DNA from: Planctomycetota bacterium
Lineage (GTDB): Bacteria > Planctomycetota > PLA2 > JAEUHO01
DNA: 64,000 bases
Direction: 5' to 3'
Assembly (NCBI GenBank): GCA_029259775.1
Contig: JAJDEN010000056.1
Location: forward strand, 62,001 to 126,000
Shown here piece by piece: positions 16,995 through 27,000 of the stretch. Made by a program: the position numbers and the translations under genes. Each line of letters opens with the position of its first letter. Within the stretch, counting starts at the first letter, position 1. A model generated the notes under the pieces. The model was not told the DNA's origin. It did not search any database and was given only the letters and a program-made list of their open reading frames with translations.

Positions 16995-18299
16995 CTATCG
17001 GGCGCGAAGGACCTGGCTCAGACAGTGCACGCCGCCGCCGTTGAGGGCGGGCCCCAGGGCATCGATGCGGACCACCTCATAGCCGAGACGCCTCCAGGCC
17101 CTCGCGGCCGCGTTGTCGAGTACGTCGAAGCGGTAGGTCGGAAGGTAGACGGTCGGCTTCCCGCCGCGGTGATCCTGCACGACGTTCGTGTAGGAGAGCG
17201 TGAACTCGGCTCCGTTGCGCTGCCCATCGAGCAGGAGCAGCGGCACCTCGACACACTCGTAGCCAAGGACCTCCAAGCGGCGCTTGATGCTCGCAAAGGC
17301 TCGCAGTCGGTTCGGCGCGCTGTTCTCCTGCCGAAGACGAGCGGCGACATCGATGCGCCCGAGCAGGCGCACGGCGTCGTTGCGCGAGGCCATGCTCGCC
17401 ATGGAACGTACCTGCTTTTGGAAGCGCGCGCGCCCTTCCCGACCTGCCGATTCGAGCAGCTCGATCGCGAGCCGCGGACTGCCGAGCACGACCCGCTTCG
17501 GGCCGGCAGGCATCAGGTAGAGATCGCAGTGGTGGGCCGCGTCGAGCCCGCCGGTGCGCAGGATCTCCACCGGGAGGCCCCAGGTGGCTTGCAGGTGGGC
17601 GCGGAAGCCAGCCTCGTCGGCGAAGGCACGCTCCGCAAGCGCTCGCAACAGGGCATCTTCGTTGACGAACGCGCGGTCACGTGCCGCGACCACCGCCCCG
17701 CCGTCGACGCCGACCGAGGTCGAGCGCGGGTGCCCCCCCGCGAGGGACCTGACAGCCGCAAGGGTTGAGGCCGACGTTGCTCTACGCCCATAGCGCAGAC
17801 GGCCATAATGCGCGGCGTCGTGGAGCAGGTAGGCCGACGTGCCGTCGGCCGTGGCGGCCGCGAGGAAGTAGTCACGCGCCCACGGGGGCACGCCTCCCAC
17901 GTTCTTGACCCACGTGACGCGCGCGGGGTCTACGTGGCGCACGGCCAGCGCACGCGCGAGGCCCTGACGCGACCGCTCCTCGCCATAGACGATGCGGAAG
18001 CGGATCTTCGCGTCGGTCTTGCTTACGAGATCCGCTTGCGTAGGCACGAACATGGACGCGTACTCGTCGCAGAGGAACAGGATCCACTCCCTCACCCGTC
18101 CCTCGTCTTCGGCGAGCAAGCGGACGGCGGGTGGCGTGGCATCGCGCGACGTGAACACGGTGGCCGCGACCGCTCCCAGGATCACCACGAGACATGCCAC
18201 CAACCCATAAGCACGCAACGAACGCCCATGGGCACGCAACGAACGATGTCTCGATTGCGCTGTAGAGGCAGGGGTGGGGAGGATGGGATCGGAGGCCAC
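16995..18299 (-). CDS. membrane-anchored peptidyl-arginine deiminase-like protein
   Basis: A 434-residue protein with a TM helix at about 31-50 and a periplasmic domain of the guanidino-modifying superfamily (PAD/agmatine deiminase type). Visible active-site segments: WARDYF, VDGGAVVAARD, HHCDLYLMP and the catalytic-cysteine loop GGGVHCLSQ close to the C-terminus. It would hydrolyse a guanidino group of arginine or agmatine, giving citrulline-type products. GTG 18299 is preceded by AGGAG at seven bases. The leader carries a duplicated RSLRAHG/RSLRAYG unit from a 21-bp tandem repeat in the DNA. Confidence 0.75.
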   Translation of the reverse strand: MASDPILPTPASTAQSRHRSLRAHGRSLRAYGLVACLVVILGAVAATVFTSRDATPPAVRLLAEDEGRVREWILFLCDEYASMFVPTQADLVSKTDAKIRFRIVYGEERSRQGLARALAVRHVDPARVTWVKNVGGVPPWARDYFLAAATADGTSAYLLHDAAHYGRLRYGRRATSASTLAAVRSLAGGHPRSTSVGVDGGAVVAARDRAFVNEDALLRALAERAFADEAGFRAHLQATWGLPVEILRTGGLDAAHHCDLYLMPAGPKRVVLGSPRLAIELLESAGREGRARFQKQVRSMASMASRNDAVRLLGRIDVAARLRQENSAPNRLRAFASIKRRLEVLGYECVEVPLLLLDGQRNGAEFTLSYTNVVQDHRGGKPTVYLPTYRFDVLDNAAARAWRRLGYEVVRIDALGPALNGGGVHCLSQVLRAR

Positions 18300-18739
18300 G
18301 CGACGACTCCTGACAGGGGATCACACGAAGCGCGCAAGAGGACCTGAAACGTCCATTCGCTTGCTCGCGCGGGGCAGTGCCGCAGGGATATGAAACCCGC
18401 GCCAGGGCGCCTTGTCGCGAAGCGAATTCCGGCCCATCGGGCGCCCCGGAAGCCACTGGCGAGCAGGTTGCCGGTCGCTCTCGGACGCAGGGCGGCCCAC
18501 GCGTCGCGCAGGGCCGTGCGTCGCGCGGCATGGCTACCAAGTTGTCGGGGCAAAACGCCTCACATGGGTACGAAGAACGAACTTGGGCCATCCGCCCCGG
18601 ACACGCGCTTCCCGACGGAGGAAGCGGGACAGTTCACCCCATCGGCACGCGTTGGTTGACACCCTGGTGCCCGCGGCCCAAGCTGCATCCGTGCACGTCG
18701 ACCCGAAGGAGGCGTGACCACGGGTTGGGAGGCTCGCAC
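18300..18739. other. 440-bp gene-free region between divergent genes
   Basis: No convincing gene: frames here are arginine-rich shadows without ribosome-binding sites. The left end must carry the promoter of the deiminase-like gene and the right end that of the lipoprotein at 18740. Confidence 0.5.
18656..18684 (+). promoter_or_regulatory. possible sigma-70-type promoter for the Cys-repeat lipoprotein
   Basis: A consensus -35 hexamer TTGACA at 18656-18661, then a 17-bp spacer and a weak -10 (CAAGCT). It lies about 55 bp upstream of GTG 18740. The -10 match is poor, so the call is tentative. Confidence 0.3.
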
Positions 18740-19273
18740 GTGCTGAACCACGTCATCAAATGCCTGGGGGTCATCACCATGGCGCTCACCGGGATCGGGT
18801 GCGCCGGACTGCCCAATCCCCTCGACGGAGACGCGGCGGGGCCCACCCAGCGGGCGGATCCGCGCTTCTACTCCTCGATCGCCTACGCGCCCGCGAGCGT
18901 GCCCTGCTGCGGCACAGCGGCCACGCCCGTCGCCGCCACGCCGCGGCCCTCCAACGTGAAGCCGGGCGAGGTCTGGTGCTACGTGAAGATCGCCGGCGAG
19001 GTGCGCACGCGCGAGGAGCGCCGCATCACCTGCCAAGGCCGCTGGGAGTGGCAGCGGAGCGCGTCCTGCGAAGTGCCGGGAGCCGAGCCCGCCGCCACCC
19101 AGGCGCCGCAGAAGCGGGCCGAGCTCGCCTCGGGCGTGAGCCCGGGAGAAGTGTGGTGCTCCGTGTGGATCCCCCCCACCTACGAGACCCGCACCATCCA
19201 GGAGCCCGCCGGTTGCGACCGCTGGGAGTGGCGACGCACCTCGGAGTGCGAGGTTCCTGATACCGCCAAGTAG
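18740..19273 (+). CDS. lipoprotein with two tandem Cys/Trp-rich repeats
   Basis: A 177-residue lipoprotein; the lipobox LTGIGC is near residue 21. Two copies of an approximately 45-residue unit follow, each starting PGEVWC and ending with C..RWEWxR...CEVP (about residues 74-118 and 134-177). Each unit has three cysteines, so disulfides are likely. GTG 18740 is preceded by GGGAGG at seven bases. Family not recognised; the repeat suggests a small surface-exposed fold that was duplicated. Confidence 0.75.
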   Translation: MLNHVIKCLGVITMALTGIGCAGLPNPLDGDAAGPTQRADPRFYSSIAYAPASVPCCGTAATPVAATPRPSNVKPGEVWCYVKIAGEVRTREERRITCQGRWEWQRSASCEVPGAEPAATQAPQKRAELASGVSPGEVWCSVWIPPTYETRTIQEPAGCDRWEWRRTSECEVPDTAK

Positions 19274-19310
19274 CGCGCTCCGCGCGCTCCGCGCTCTCCC
19301 CGCCGGGCGT

Positions 19311-22300
19311 CTACTTCACGTCCCAGACCGGCAAGCGTGACGGCGTCCACGGGGCGCCGCCCGCGACGAGCGTCTTCATCAGCTCCATGTAGGGCCCCTG
19401 CACGAACGCGATCAGGTCCGCATGCCACGCGGTGTAGAGCTCCGCCGCGACCGCGACTTCCGCGACCTGCGTCTTTGTCGGCGCCGACGTCACGCTCCAT
19501 TGGTTGCCTGTCACGTTGTTGATGCGCTGGCGGATGCCGGGTGGCACGGGACGGTCGTGCTTGGCGAGCGTCGCGTCCCTGCCGAGCCGTGTCCGCAAGC
19601 CGCGCAGCGTCGCATCGGCAGCGTCCAGCAGGACGAGCACGCTGTCATCTACCTTCGGCGCGGCGGCGCGGGCGCTGCGCAGGTGGTCCACGCTGGTCTG
19701 CAGCTCCGCGAGGAACCGCCCGGCACCGAGCACGGCCCGCTTCACACGCGCCGCTTCGCGCTGGAAGGCGAGCACGGCCTTCTTGTCCTTGGCTGCAAAC
19801 GTCGCCACGTCCAGCGGCACGACCTCGAACGAGACGGGCTCCGCCAGGCGGCGCACCGTTCCGTCCTTCACCAGCGTGAGCTCGACGGTGTAGGTACCCG
19901 GCAGCGCGAGCATGCCCTTCGGTCCGCGGCGGCCGGGACGCGCAGGACCCTTCGCCGCGGCCACGGGATCGACCGCCATGTAGCGCAGGTTCCAGGCCAC
20001 GCGCGCGAGCCCCTTGGCGCGCTTGCCCGCCACACGCTGCACGACGGCCCCCGTGTCGTCACGCACGACGAGCTCGACATGCGGATCGCGCTCGGTGTCC
20101 TCGGCGCGCAGTTCCTCGAGGGTGGGGAAGGTGATGTCCTTGCCCTTCTTGCGCAACGCCTTCTCACGCTTGCGCCGGGCCTCCTTGCGCGAGAGCGGCT
20201 TGTCCTTCAGGTAGTAGGTGAACACCGCACCGTAGGTCGGGTTGGGCGCGGCGTAGAAGCTGGCGCCCTGCACACCCCGGCCGTCGCGGCCACCCAGGCG
20301 GCTGCGTTCGAGATAGCGCCACGTGTCCTTCACCGGGAAGACGAGGGCCTCCGCCTCCAGGGCCTCCTTGGAGACCGTGCGGAGCGGGCTGTAGTCGTCC
20401 AGCACGTAGAACCCGCGGCCGAAGGTGCCAAGCACGAGGTCGTTCTCGCGCCGCTGGATGGCCATGTCGCGCACGGCGATCGTGGGCAGCCCACTCTTGA
20501 GCCGGATCCAGTGGGCTCCTCGGTCGACGCTCGTGTAGACGCCGAACTCGGTGCCGGCAAAGAGCAGATCGCTGCGTACGTGATCCTGCAAGACCGCGTA
20601 CACGACGTCGCGTGCCGGAATGTTCCCGCTGATGGAGGACCACGTCGCGCCACGGTCCTTGCTCATCAGGAGGTAGGGCTTGAAGTCGCCCTGCTTGTGG
20701 TTGTCGAACGCCGCGTAGACGGTGTTCTCCTCCGTGGGCGAGGCCGTGAGGCAGCTGACGTAGGTCATCTCGGGCACGTCGGGGAACGTCGCGATCTTGC
20801 GCCACGTCGCGCCGCCGTCCTCGGTCACCTGGATCAGGCCGTCGTCGGTGCCGACGTAGATCAGCTTCTCGTTGAGCGGTGATTCGTCCAGGGACACGAT
20901 CGTTCCGAAGAGCGACGTCGAGTCGTGCAGCGCGACGGCATCCGGGCTCTGGATACGGCCCATCACCTTGAGCGTGTCGCGGTCGAGCTGGCGCGTGAGA
21001 TCGCCGCTGACGGCCTTCCAGCTGCTGCCGCGGTCGTCGGTGCGAAACAGCTTGTTGCCGGCGAAGTACAGCCGCTGCGGATTGTGCGCGCTCAAGATCA
21101 GTGGGCTGTCCCAGTTCCAGCGCAAGGCAGGCTCGCCGGGCGCCTCGCGGGGCTTGATGTCGACGCGCTCACCGCTGCGGCGGTCGTGGCGCACCAGGCC
21201 ACCGTACTGCCACTGGCTGTAGACGGTGTTGGGGTCGGTCGGATCGACGCGCGTCTCATAGCCGTCGCCCCCCACGGTGATGAACCAGTCGGCGTTGGTG
21301 ATGCCGGCGCGATCCGTCGTACGTGAGGGCCCGCCCTGGCTGTTGTTGTCCTGCGTGCCCCCGTACACGAAGTAGAAGGGCTCCGAGTCGTCGACGCTGA
21401 CACGATAGAACTGCGTGATCGGCAGGTTGGGCTTGTAGTGCCAATGAGCGCCACGGTCCCACGTCTCGTAGAGGCCGCCGTCGCAGCCCATGCGGATGTG
21501 GCGCGTGTCCTTGGGGTTGATCCACATCGCGTGGTCGTCGACGTGGCGCCCCTTGCGCGGCATCGCCTTGAATGTGGCACCGCCGTCCGTCGTGACCTGG
21601 AGCACGGTGTCGAGGGAGTACACGCGATCGACGTCCACGGGATCGCAGACGATCTCGTTGTAGTACTGCGGGCTCGTCGACCTCTGGGCCGAGCGCTTCT
21701 TCCACGAGGCGCCCCGGTCGGTCGAGCGGTAGAAACCGCTCTTGCCCTCGGCCGCTTCGACGATGGCGTACACGGTGTCCGGCTGCACCGGCGAGACCGC
21801 GAGGCCGATGCGCCCCTTGTCGACGCCGGGTAGGCCCTTGCCGCTCTTCTGCCACGTCGCCCCCGCGTCCGAGGACTTGTAGATGTCGGACTCGGGGCCG
21901 CCGTTGACGAGCGTCCACACGTGCCGGCGGTGCTGCCAGGCCGACGCGTAGATCACGTCCGGGTCGCGCGGATCGAAGTGCACTTCGTTGACGCCCGTGT
22001 CGTCACTGATGTGCAGCACGCGGGTCCACGTCGCGCCGCCATCGGTCGTCTTGTAGACGCCACGCTCGCCGCCGGCGCGCCAGAGCGGTCCCTGGGCCGC
22101 GACGTAGACGATGTTCGAGTCACGCGGGTCGATGATGATCTTGCCGATGTGCTCCGACGTCTTGAGCCCGACATTCTTCCAGCTCGCGCCGCCGTCGACG
22201 CTCTTGTAGACACCGTCGCCGAACGACACGCTGCGCTGCCCGTTGTTCTCGCCCGTACCCACCCACACGACGTTCGGGTTCTTCGCATCCAGCGCGAGGC

Positions 22301-22646
22301 AGCCGATCGAATACGAACCCTGGCCATCGAAGATCGGCTTGAAGGTCGTCCCTCCGTTGGTGGTCTTCCACACCCCGCCCGAGCACGCCGCGACGTAGTA
22401 CGTGCTGAGATCACTCGGGTGCACGGCCAGGTCGCCGACACGTCCAGACATGAGAGCCGGCCCGAGCGAGCGGAACTTCAGGGCCGAGAAGGTCGCAGGC
22501 GAGAGCGCATCGGACGCCTTGGCCTCCTCCTGCTTCGCGTCATCCGTCGGCGGTTCGTCGTCGTCGGCGCGCGACGGCGCGACGAGGATCGTCACGCAGA
22601 GCAGGAGAGCGAGGAGCCAGGCAAACGTACGAGTCGGGGTCCGCAT
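19311..22646 (-). CDS. giant secreted sortilin/VPS10-like beta-propeller protein (second of pair)
   Basis: A 1111-residue exported protein with a signal peptide (about 1-27). Residues about 50-790 are BNR/Asp-box repeats of the VPS10/sortilin type (GGVWKTTNGGTTF, YKSVDGGASW, YKTTDGGATW and more), forming one or two large propellers. The C-terminal 300 residues hold a beta-sandwich and a helical region. Proteins of this kind are often annotated as glycosyl hydrolases without proof. It is a paralogue of the 1056-residue protein at 24.0-27.2 kb and lies in the same operon, 42 bp after the parvulin gene. Confidence 0.85.
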   Translation of the reverse strand: MRTPTRTFAWLLALLLCVTILVAPSRADDDEPPTDDAKQEEAKASDALSPATFSALKFRSLGPALMSGRVGDLAVHPSDLSTYYVAACSGGVWKTTNGGTTFKPIFDGQGSYSIGCLALDAKNPNVVWVGTGENNGQRSVSFGDGVYKSVDGGASWKNVGLKTSEHIGKIIIDPRDSNIVYVAAQGPLWRAGGERGVYKTTDGGATWTRVLHISDDTGVNEVHFDPRDPDVIYASAWQHRRHVWTLVNGGPESDIYKSSDAGATWQKSGKGLPGVDKGRIGLAVSPVQPDTVYAIVEAAEGKSGFYRSTDRGASWKKRSAQRSTSPQYYNEIVCDPVDVDRVYSLDTVLQVTTDGGATFKAMPRKGRHVDDHAMWINPKDTRHIRMGCDGGLYETWDRGAHWHYKPNLPITQFYRVSVDDSEPFYFVYGGTQDNNSQGGPSRTTDRAGITNADWFITVGGDGYETRVDPTDPNTVYSQWQYGGLVRHDRRSGERVDIKPREAPGEPALRWNWDSPLILSAHNPQRLYFAGNKLFRTDDRGSSWKAVSGDLTRQLDRDTLKVMGRIQSPDAVALHDSTSLFGTIVSLDESPLNEKLIYVGTDDGLIQVTEDGGATWRKIATFPDVPEMTYVSCLTASPTEENTVYAAFDNHKQGDFKPYLLMSKDRGATWSSISGNIPARDVVYAVLQDHVRSDLLFAGTEFGVYTSVDRGAHWIRLKSGLPTIAVRDMAIQRRENDLVLGTFGRGFYVLDDYSPLRTVSKEALEAEALVFPVKDTWRYLERSRLGGRDGRGVQGASFYAAPNPTYGAVFTYYLKDKPLSRKEARRKREKALRKKGKDITFPTLEELRAEDTERDPHVELVVRDDTGAVVQRVAGKRAKGLARVAWNLRYMAVDPVAAAKGPARPGRRGPKGMLALPGTYTVELTLVKDGTVRRLAEPVSFEVVPLDVATFAAKDKKAVLAFQREAARVKRAVLGAGRFLAELQTSVDHLRSARAAAPKVDDSVLVLLDAADATLRGLRTRLGRDATLAKHDRPVPPGIRQRINNVTGNQWSVTSAPTKTQVAEVAVAAELYTAWHADLIAFVQGPYMELMKTLVAGGAPWTPSRLPVWDVK

Positions 22647-22688
22647 GGCGGGAGGGTAGCAAGTTCACGCCCTCCCAGTGGAGGCAGT

Positions 22689-23903
22689 TCACTTGCCAGC
22701 GGGAGACGGTTCGATCTTGACCGGCTTGCCAGGTCCCTTGACGGGGGCGTCCGGCGTCTTCTCCTTCGTGCCGGGATGCTCGATCTTGGCCTCCTTGCGT
22801 AGCCCCTCGACGAAGGCTCGCTGCGCCTTCTGCCGCGGGCCGCCTTCGAGGTGATCCTTGATCCGGCCCTTGGCCTCTTCGAAGGTCTTCTTGCCGCCAG
22901 GCTGCTTCTTCGTGACCTCGAGGATGTGGTAGCCAAACTGCGTGACGAAAGGCTCGCTCACAACGCCGGGCGCCTGCGTGAAGGCGAGCGCCTCGAACTC
23001 AGGCACCATCTTGCCGCGGCCGAACAGCCCCAAGTCCCCGCCCTTGGCGCTGGTGGAGCACGAGGAGTGCTGGCGCGCCATGTCCGCGAACGGCGTGCCG
23101 CCCTTCTCCTTGACGATCTCCGCGCGAATGCCCTCGAGCTTCTTCTTGGCCGCCGCCTTCTCCGCGTCGGACGCCGTGGGCTTCACCGGGATCAGGATAT
23201 GGCGCGCCTGCACCTGATCCTCGACGGTGAAGTGCTTGGGGTTCGCGTCGTAGAACTTCTGGATCGCCTCGTCGGTGACGGGTTCGATCGGGGCGTGCTT
23301 ATCGAGCACCTTCTCGATCTGCAGGATCTGCGTGAGGCGCTGGTCTGCCACCACCTGGGTGAGGCCGCGGCGCTTGAGCAGGTCCTCGCGCGTGACGCCG
23401 GGAGGGAACGTCTTCTCGACTTCCTTCCAGCGCGCGGCGAGTTCCTCGGGCTTGACCTCGGGGTTCTCCTTCGCGGTGAAGTTCTCGACGAGCTTGCGAT
23501 CGATGAGCGTTTGCTCGGCGCGCTTGCCGAGCTGCATGCGCACCATCTGCATCTGCTGCGGCGCCGGCGGGCGCCCCTGGAAGATGCTGTTGATCAGCTC
23601 CGCATCGATGTCCCCGACCGTGATCGGCTCGCCGTCCACCGTGCAGACGACCGTCTTGGGATCCGTCGCCGGCGGCGTCATGGGAGGCAGGTTGAGCGGA
23701 GGCTTGCCCGGATCGTTGAGCGTCGGCGGCACGGCAGCACCACCGCCGGCATCGGCCGGCGGCACGTCGCCGCCTCCAGCAGGCTTGCCGTTCGCGGCCT
23801 TGTCGTCGCCGCCTTGCTCGCCACAGGCGGGGAGCACCAGCAGCGCGGCGAGGAGGAGCGGAAGCAGGCGGACGAGACCGCGACGGAGGATCGAATCGTT
23901 CAT
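22689..23903 (-). CDS. parvulin-type peptidyl-prolyl isomerase lipoprotein (SurA/PrsA-like)
   Basis: A 404-residue lipoprotein (lipobox LPAC). A Gly/Pro-rich linker to about residue 75 is followed by a SurA_N-like helical chaperone region and a parvulin domain with QARHILIP, GGDLGLFGRGKMVPEFE and FGYHILEV, the family's core motifs. It would assist folding of exported proteins in the periplasm. ATG 23903 is preferred over an upstream frame that would hide the signal peptide. It sits between two giant beta-propeller genes in one apparent operon, suggesting it is their dedicated foldase (inference). Confidence 0.88.
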   Translation of the reverse strand: MNDSILRRGLVRLLPLLLAALLVLPACGEQGGDDKAANGKPAGGGDVPPADAGGGAAVPPTLNDPGKPPLNLPPMTPPATDPKTVVCTVDGEPITVGDIDAELINSIFQGRPPAPQQMQMVRMQLGKRAEQTLIDRKLVENFTAKENPEVKPEELAARWKEVEKTFPPGVTREDLLKRRGLTQVVADQRLTQILQIEKVLDKHAPIEPVTDEAIQKFYDANPKHFTVEDQVQARHILIPVKPTASDAEKAAAKKKLEGIRAEIVKEKGGTPFADMARQHSSCSTSAKGGDLGLFGRGKMVPEFEALAFTQAPGVVSEPFVTQFGYHILEVTKKQPGGKKTFEEAKGRIKDHLEGGPRQKAQRAFVEGLRKEAKIEHPGTKEKTPDAPVKGPGKPVKIEPSPAGK

Positions 23904-24012
23904 GATCCCGGTAGTGCAGCAGATCGAGCAGGGTGCGCCACGTTCTGCTTCACCAGGATTCACGGTTCGGCCGGATTCGGGCCTCCAGCCGTGCCGGGGT
24001 GGCGCGCGCGCC

Positions 24013-27000
24013 CTACTTCGAAGCGTCCGCCTTCTTCAGCACCACCGCGGGCACCTTCGCCGCCGCGACGGCCTCGTTGAACGCCGGCACGAGCTCCGCC
24101 CACACCTTCTCCAGCGCTCCCAGCTGCACTTCGATGCGCTCCTTCAGCGACGCCAGCACGTCGCGCCGCCCCTGCGTGGGGCGCGGATCCCGGTTGCCCA
24201 TGTTCAGCAGCATGGCGACCTTGTCGTTGAGGCGCACGGGGAAGTTCAGCGGGTCCTGCGCGGACTTGCTCTTCGACTGGATGAGCGCATCTTCGATCGT
24301 CCGAAGCGGCTTCTCCACCGCGGCGGCCTGCTTGCGGATCGCCTTGAGCAGTCCCGCCTTGCGCGCCCGGTCCTTCGCAGCATTCACCTGCGCGCGCGTG
24401 TCACGGATCTTGTTCACGGCCTTGTGCACACGATCGAGCGTCGCGTAGACGTCGTCCGTGTGCGCCGCGGCCTCGGCGAGCTCCGCATCGGTGATCGCAA
24501 GGCGCGGGTCGCGTCGGATCTCCAGCGGCTTCTCGATCTTCGTGTCCCCCACGGTGAGGCGCACGGTGTAGGTGCCGGGCAGCACGCGCGGCCCGGAGCT
24601 CAGGTTGGGCCAGCCGACAGCGCCCGGCACGCGCGTCGGCACCTCGCGCTGCATGTCCCAGCGATAGAGATTCATGCCGGGCTTCACGCTGATCGTGCCG
24701 CCGCGCTTGCGACCGCGACCTCGGCGGCCCTTCTTGCCCTTCTTCCCCTTGGCGTCCTTCGGCGGCGTGTCGGCCGCGTCGCCCGCCTTGCTCTCAGGCC
24801 GCAGCTTGAACGCGCGCATCGTGCGTCCCTCGGCGTCGAGGAAGGCCAGCTGCCCATCGGCCTGCATGTCGTCCGGAATGTGGAAGTGGATGCGCGCACT
24901 GTCGCGCAGCGCCCGGTAGGCCGGCGCCGGCGCCAGCAGGTCGGCCCCGACGGGCGTCCCGCGCCCCCACTGCCGGAGCCGGCTGAGGCCGGCGAGGATC
25001 CAGAAGGAGCGGCCCTGGGTCGCGATGACGAGATCGTCGCCCTTGACCACGACATCGGTGACCGGGACGACGGGCAGCTCGAGCTGCAGAGGCCGCCAGG
25101 CATGGCCGCCATCGAACGACATCCATACGCCCGTCTCGGTGCCTGCGTAGAGGAGGTCCTTGCTCTCGGGGTCCTCGCGGATCGAGCGTACGAAGGCGTC
25201 CGAGGGGATGCCCTTCACGACGAGATCCCAGGTCTTCCCGCGATCGCGCGTGCGGTAGACGTACGGCTTGAAGTCGTCGCTCTTGTAGCGGGTGACGGCC
25301 AGCCACGCCGTATCCGCGTCGTGCGGCGAGGCCTCGACCAGGCTGACCAGGGCGTCCTTGGGCAGCCCCTTCGGCGTGACGTCGTCCCAGCCCTTGGTTG
25401 TGTCGTCCGCGCCCTTCGCGCCGAAGTCCCGAACGTGCACCCGGCCGTCGTCCGTACCGACCCAGAGACGGCCCTTCTTCGGCTTCGACTCGGCGATGCT
25501 GAAGATCGTGCAGTGGTACTCGACCGTCGTGTTGTCCTGCGTGATCGGGCCACCGCTCGAGGCCTGCTTCGCCTTGTCGTTGGTCGTGAGATCCGGGCTG
25601 ATCACGTCCCACGATGCGCCGCCCGTGGTGGAACGGAACACGACCTCCCCGCCGATGTAGATCGTGTTCGCATCATGGGGTGAGATGACGATCGGGAAGG
25701 TCCACTGGAAGCGGTGCTTCAACACGCCCGCGCCATCTCCGATGGGGTTCTCGGGCCACGGGCTGATCGGTCGCGAGAGCCCAGTGCGGTGGTCGTAGCG
25801 CGTCAGCCAGCCGGCGTAGGAGCCGGCGAAGACGACGTCGGGGTTGTCCGGATGCGGCGCGATGTAGCCGCTCTCGCCGCCGCCGACCGGATGGAAGTCC
25901 TTCCAGTTCCGCGCGTGGCTGGTGTGCGGGATCGACACGGTCGAGTTGTCCTGCTGGGCACCCAGGACGCGGTACGGGAAGCTGTTGTCCACGGCGACCC
26001 GGTAGAACTGCGCCGTGGGCTGGTTGTCCTGCCGCGACCAGTTGGCGCCGCCATCGAAGCTCACGTTCGCCCCGCCGTCGTTGCCCTCGATGATCCGTTG
26101 GTTGTCCTCGGGGTCGATCCAGAGGGCGTGGTTGTCCACGTGCGGGACGCGGATGCTGTTGAAGGTCTTGCCGCCGTCCTTCGACTTGTGGAACTGCACG
26201 TTGAGGACGTAGAGCGTGTCGGCGTCCGTCGGGTCCGCCTCGATGCGCGAGTAGTACCAGGCGCGCTGGCGCAGCTTGCGCTCCTCGTTGACGCGGCTCC
26301 AGGAGTCGCCCTCATCCAGCGAGCGGAACACGCCGCCGTCCTGCGCCTCGACGATCGCGTAGACGAGGCCGCGCTTCGCCGCGGAGGCCGAGACGCCGAT
26401 CTTGCCCTTCACACCCTTGGGCAGGCCCTTGCCCAGTTGGGTCCACGTGTCGCCCCCGTCCTTCGAGCGCCATAGGCCGCTGCCGGGGCCGCCGCTGTCG
26501 AAGCGCCACGCCTTGCGGCGCACCTGCCAGAAGCCCGCGTAGAGGATGCGCGGGTTGTGCGGATCGATGCTGATGTCGATGGCGCCGGTCTTGGCATCGA
26601 TCGACTTGACCTGGGTCCACGCGGCGCCACCGTCTGTCGTCCGGTAGACACCGCGCTCGGGATTCGGTCCGTAGACGTGGCCGAGGGCGGCGACGTAGGC
26701 ACGATCGGGGTCGCGCGGATCGACGGCGATGCGGCCGATCTGACGCGTGTTCGAGAGCCCCCGGTGCTTCCACGTCTTCCCCGCGTCGGTCGAGCGGTAG
26801 ATGCCGTCCCCGTGCGAGAAGTTGCCGCGCGGATCCGGCTCCCCCATGCCGGCGTAGATGACGTTCGGATCACTCGGTGCCACGGCCAGGGCCCCCACCG
26901 AGCCCGTCTTGAAGAACTTGTCGGACACGTTCTTCCACGATCCGCCCGCGTCCGTGGTCTTCCAGACGCCGCCGCCGCAGGCGCCCATGTAGTAGGTCAT

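Noticed and set aside
19272..19310. GC-rich run of short repeats (GCGCGCTCC) between convergent genes as a terminator
   Set aside because: The repeats are direct rather than inverted and no T-tract follows.
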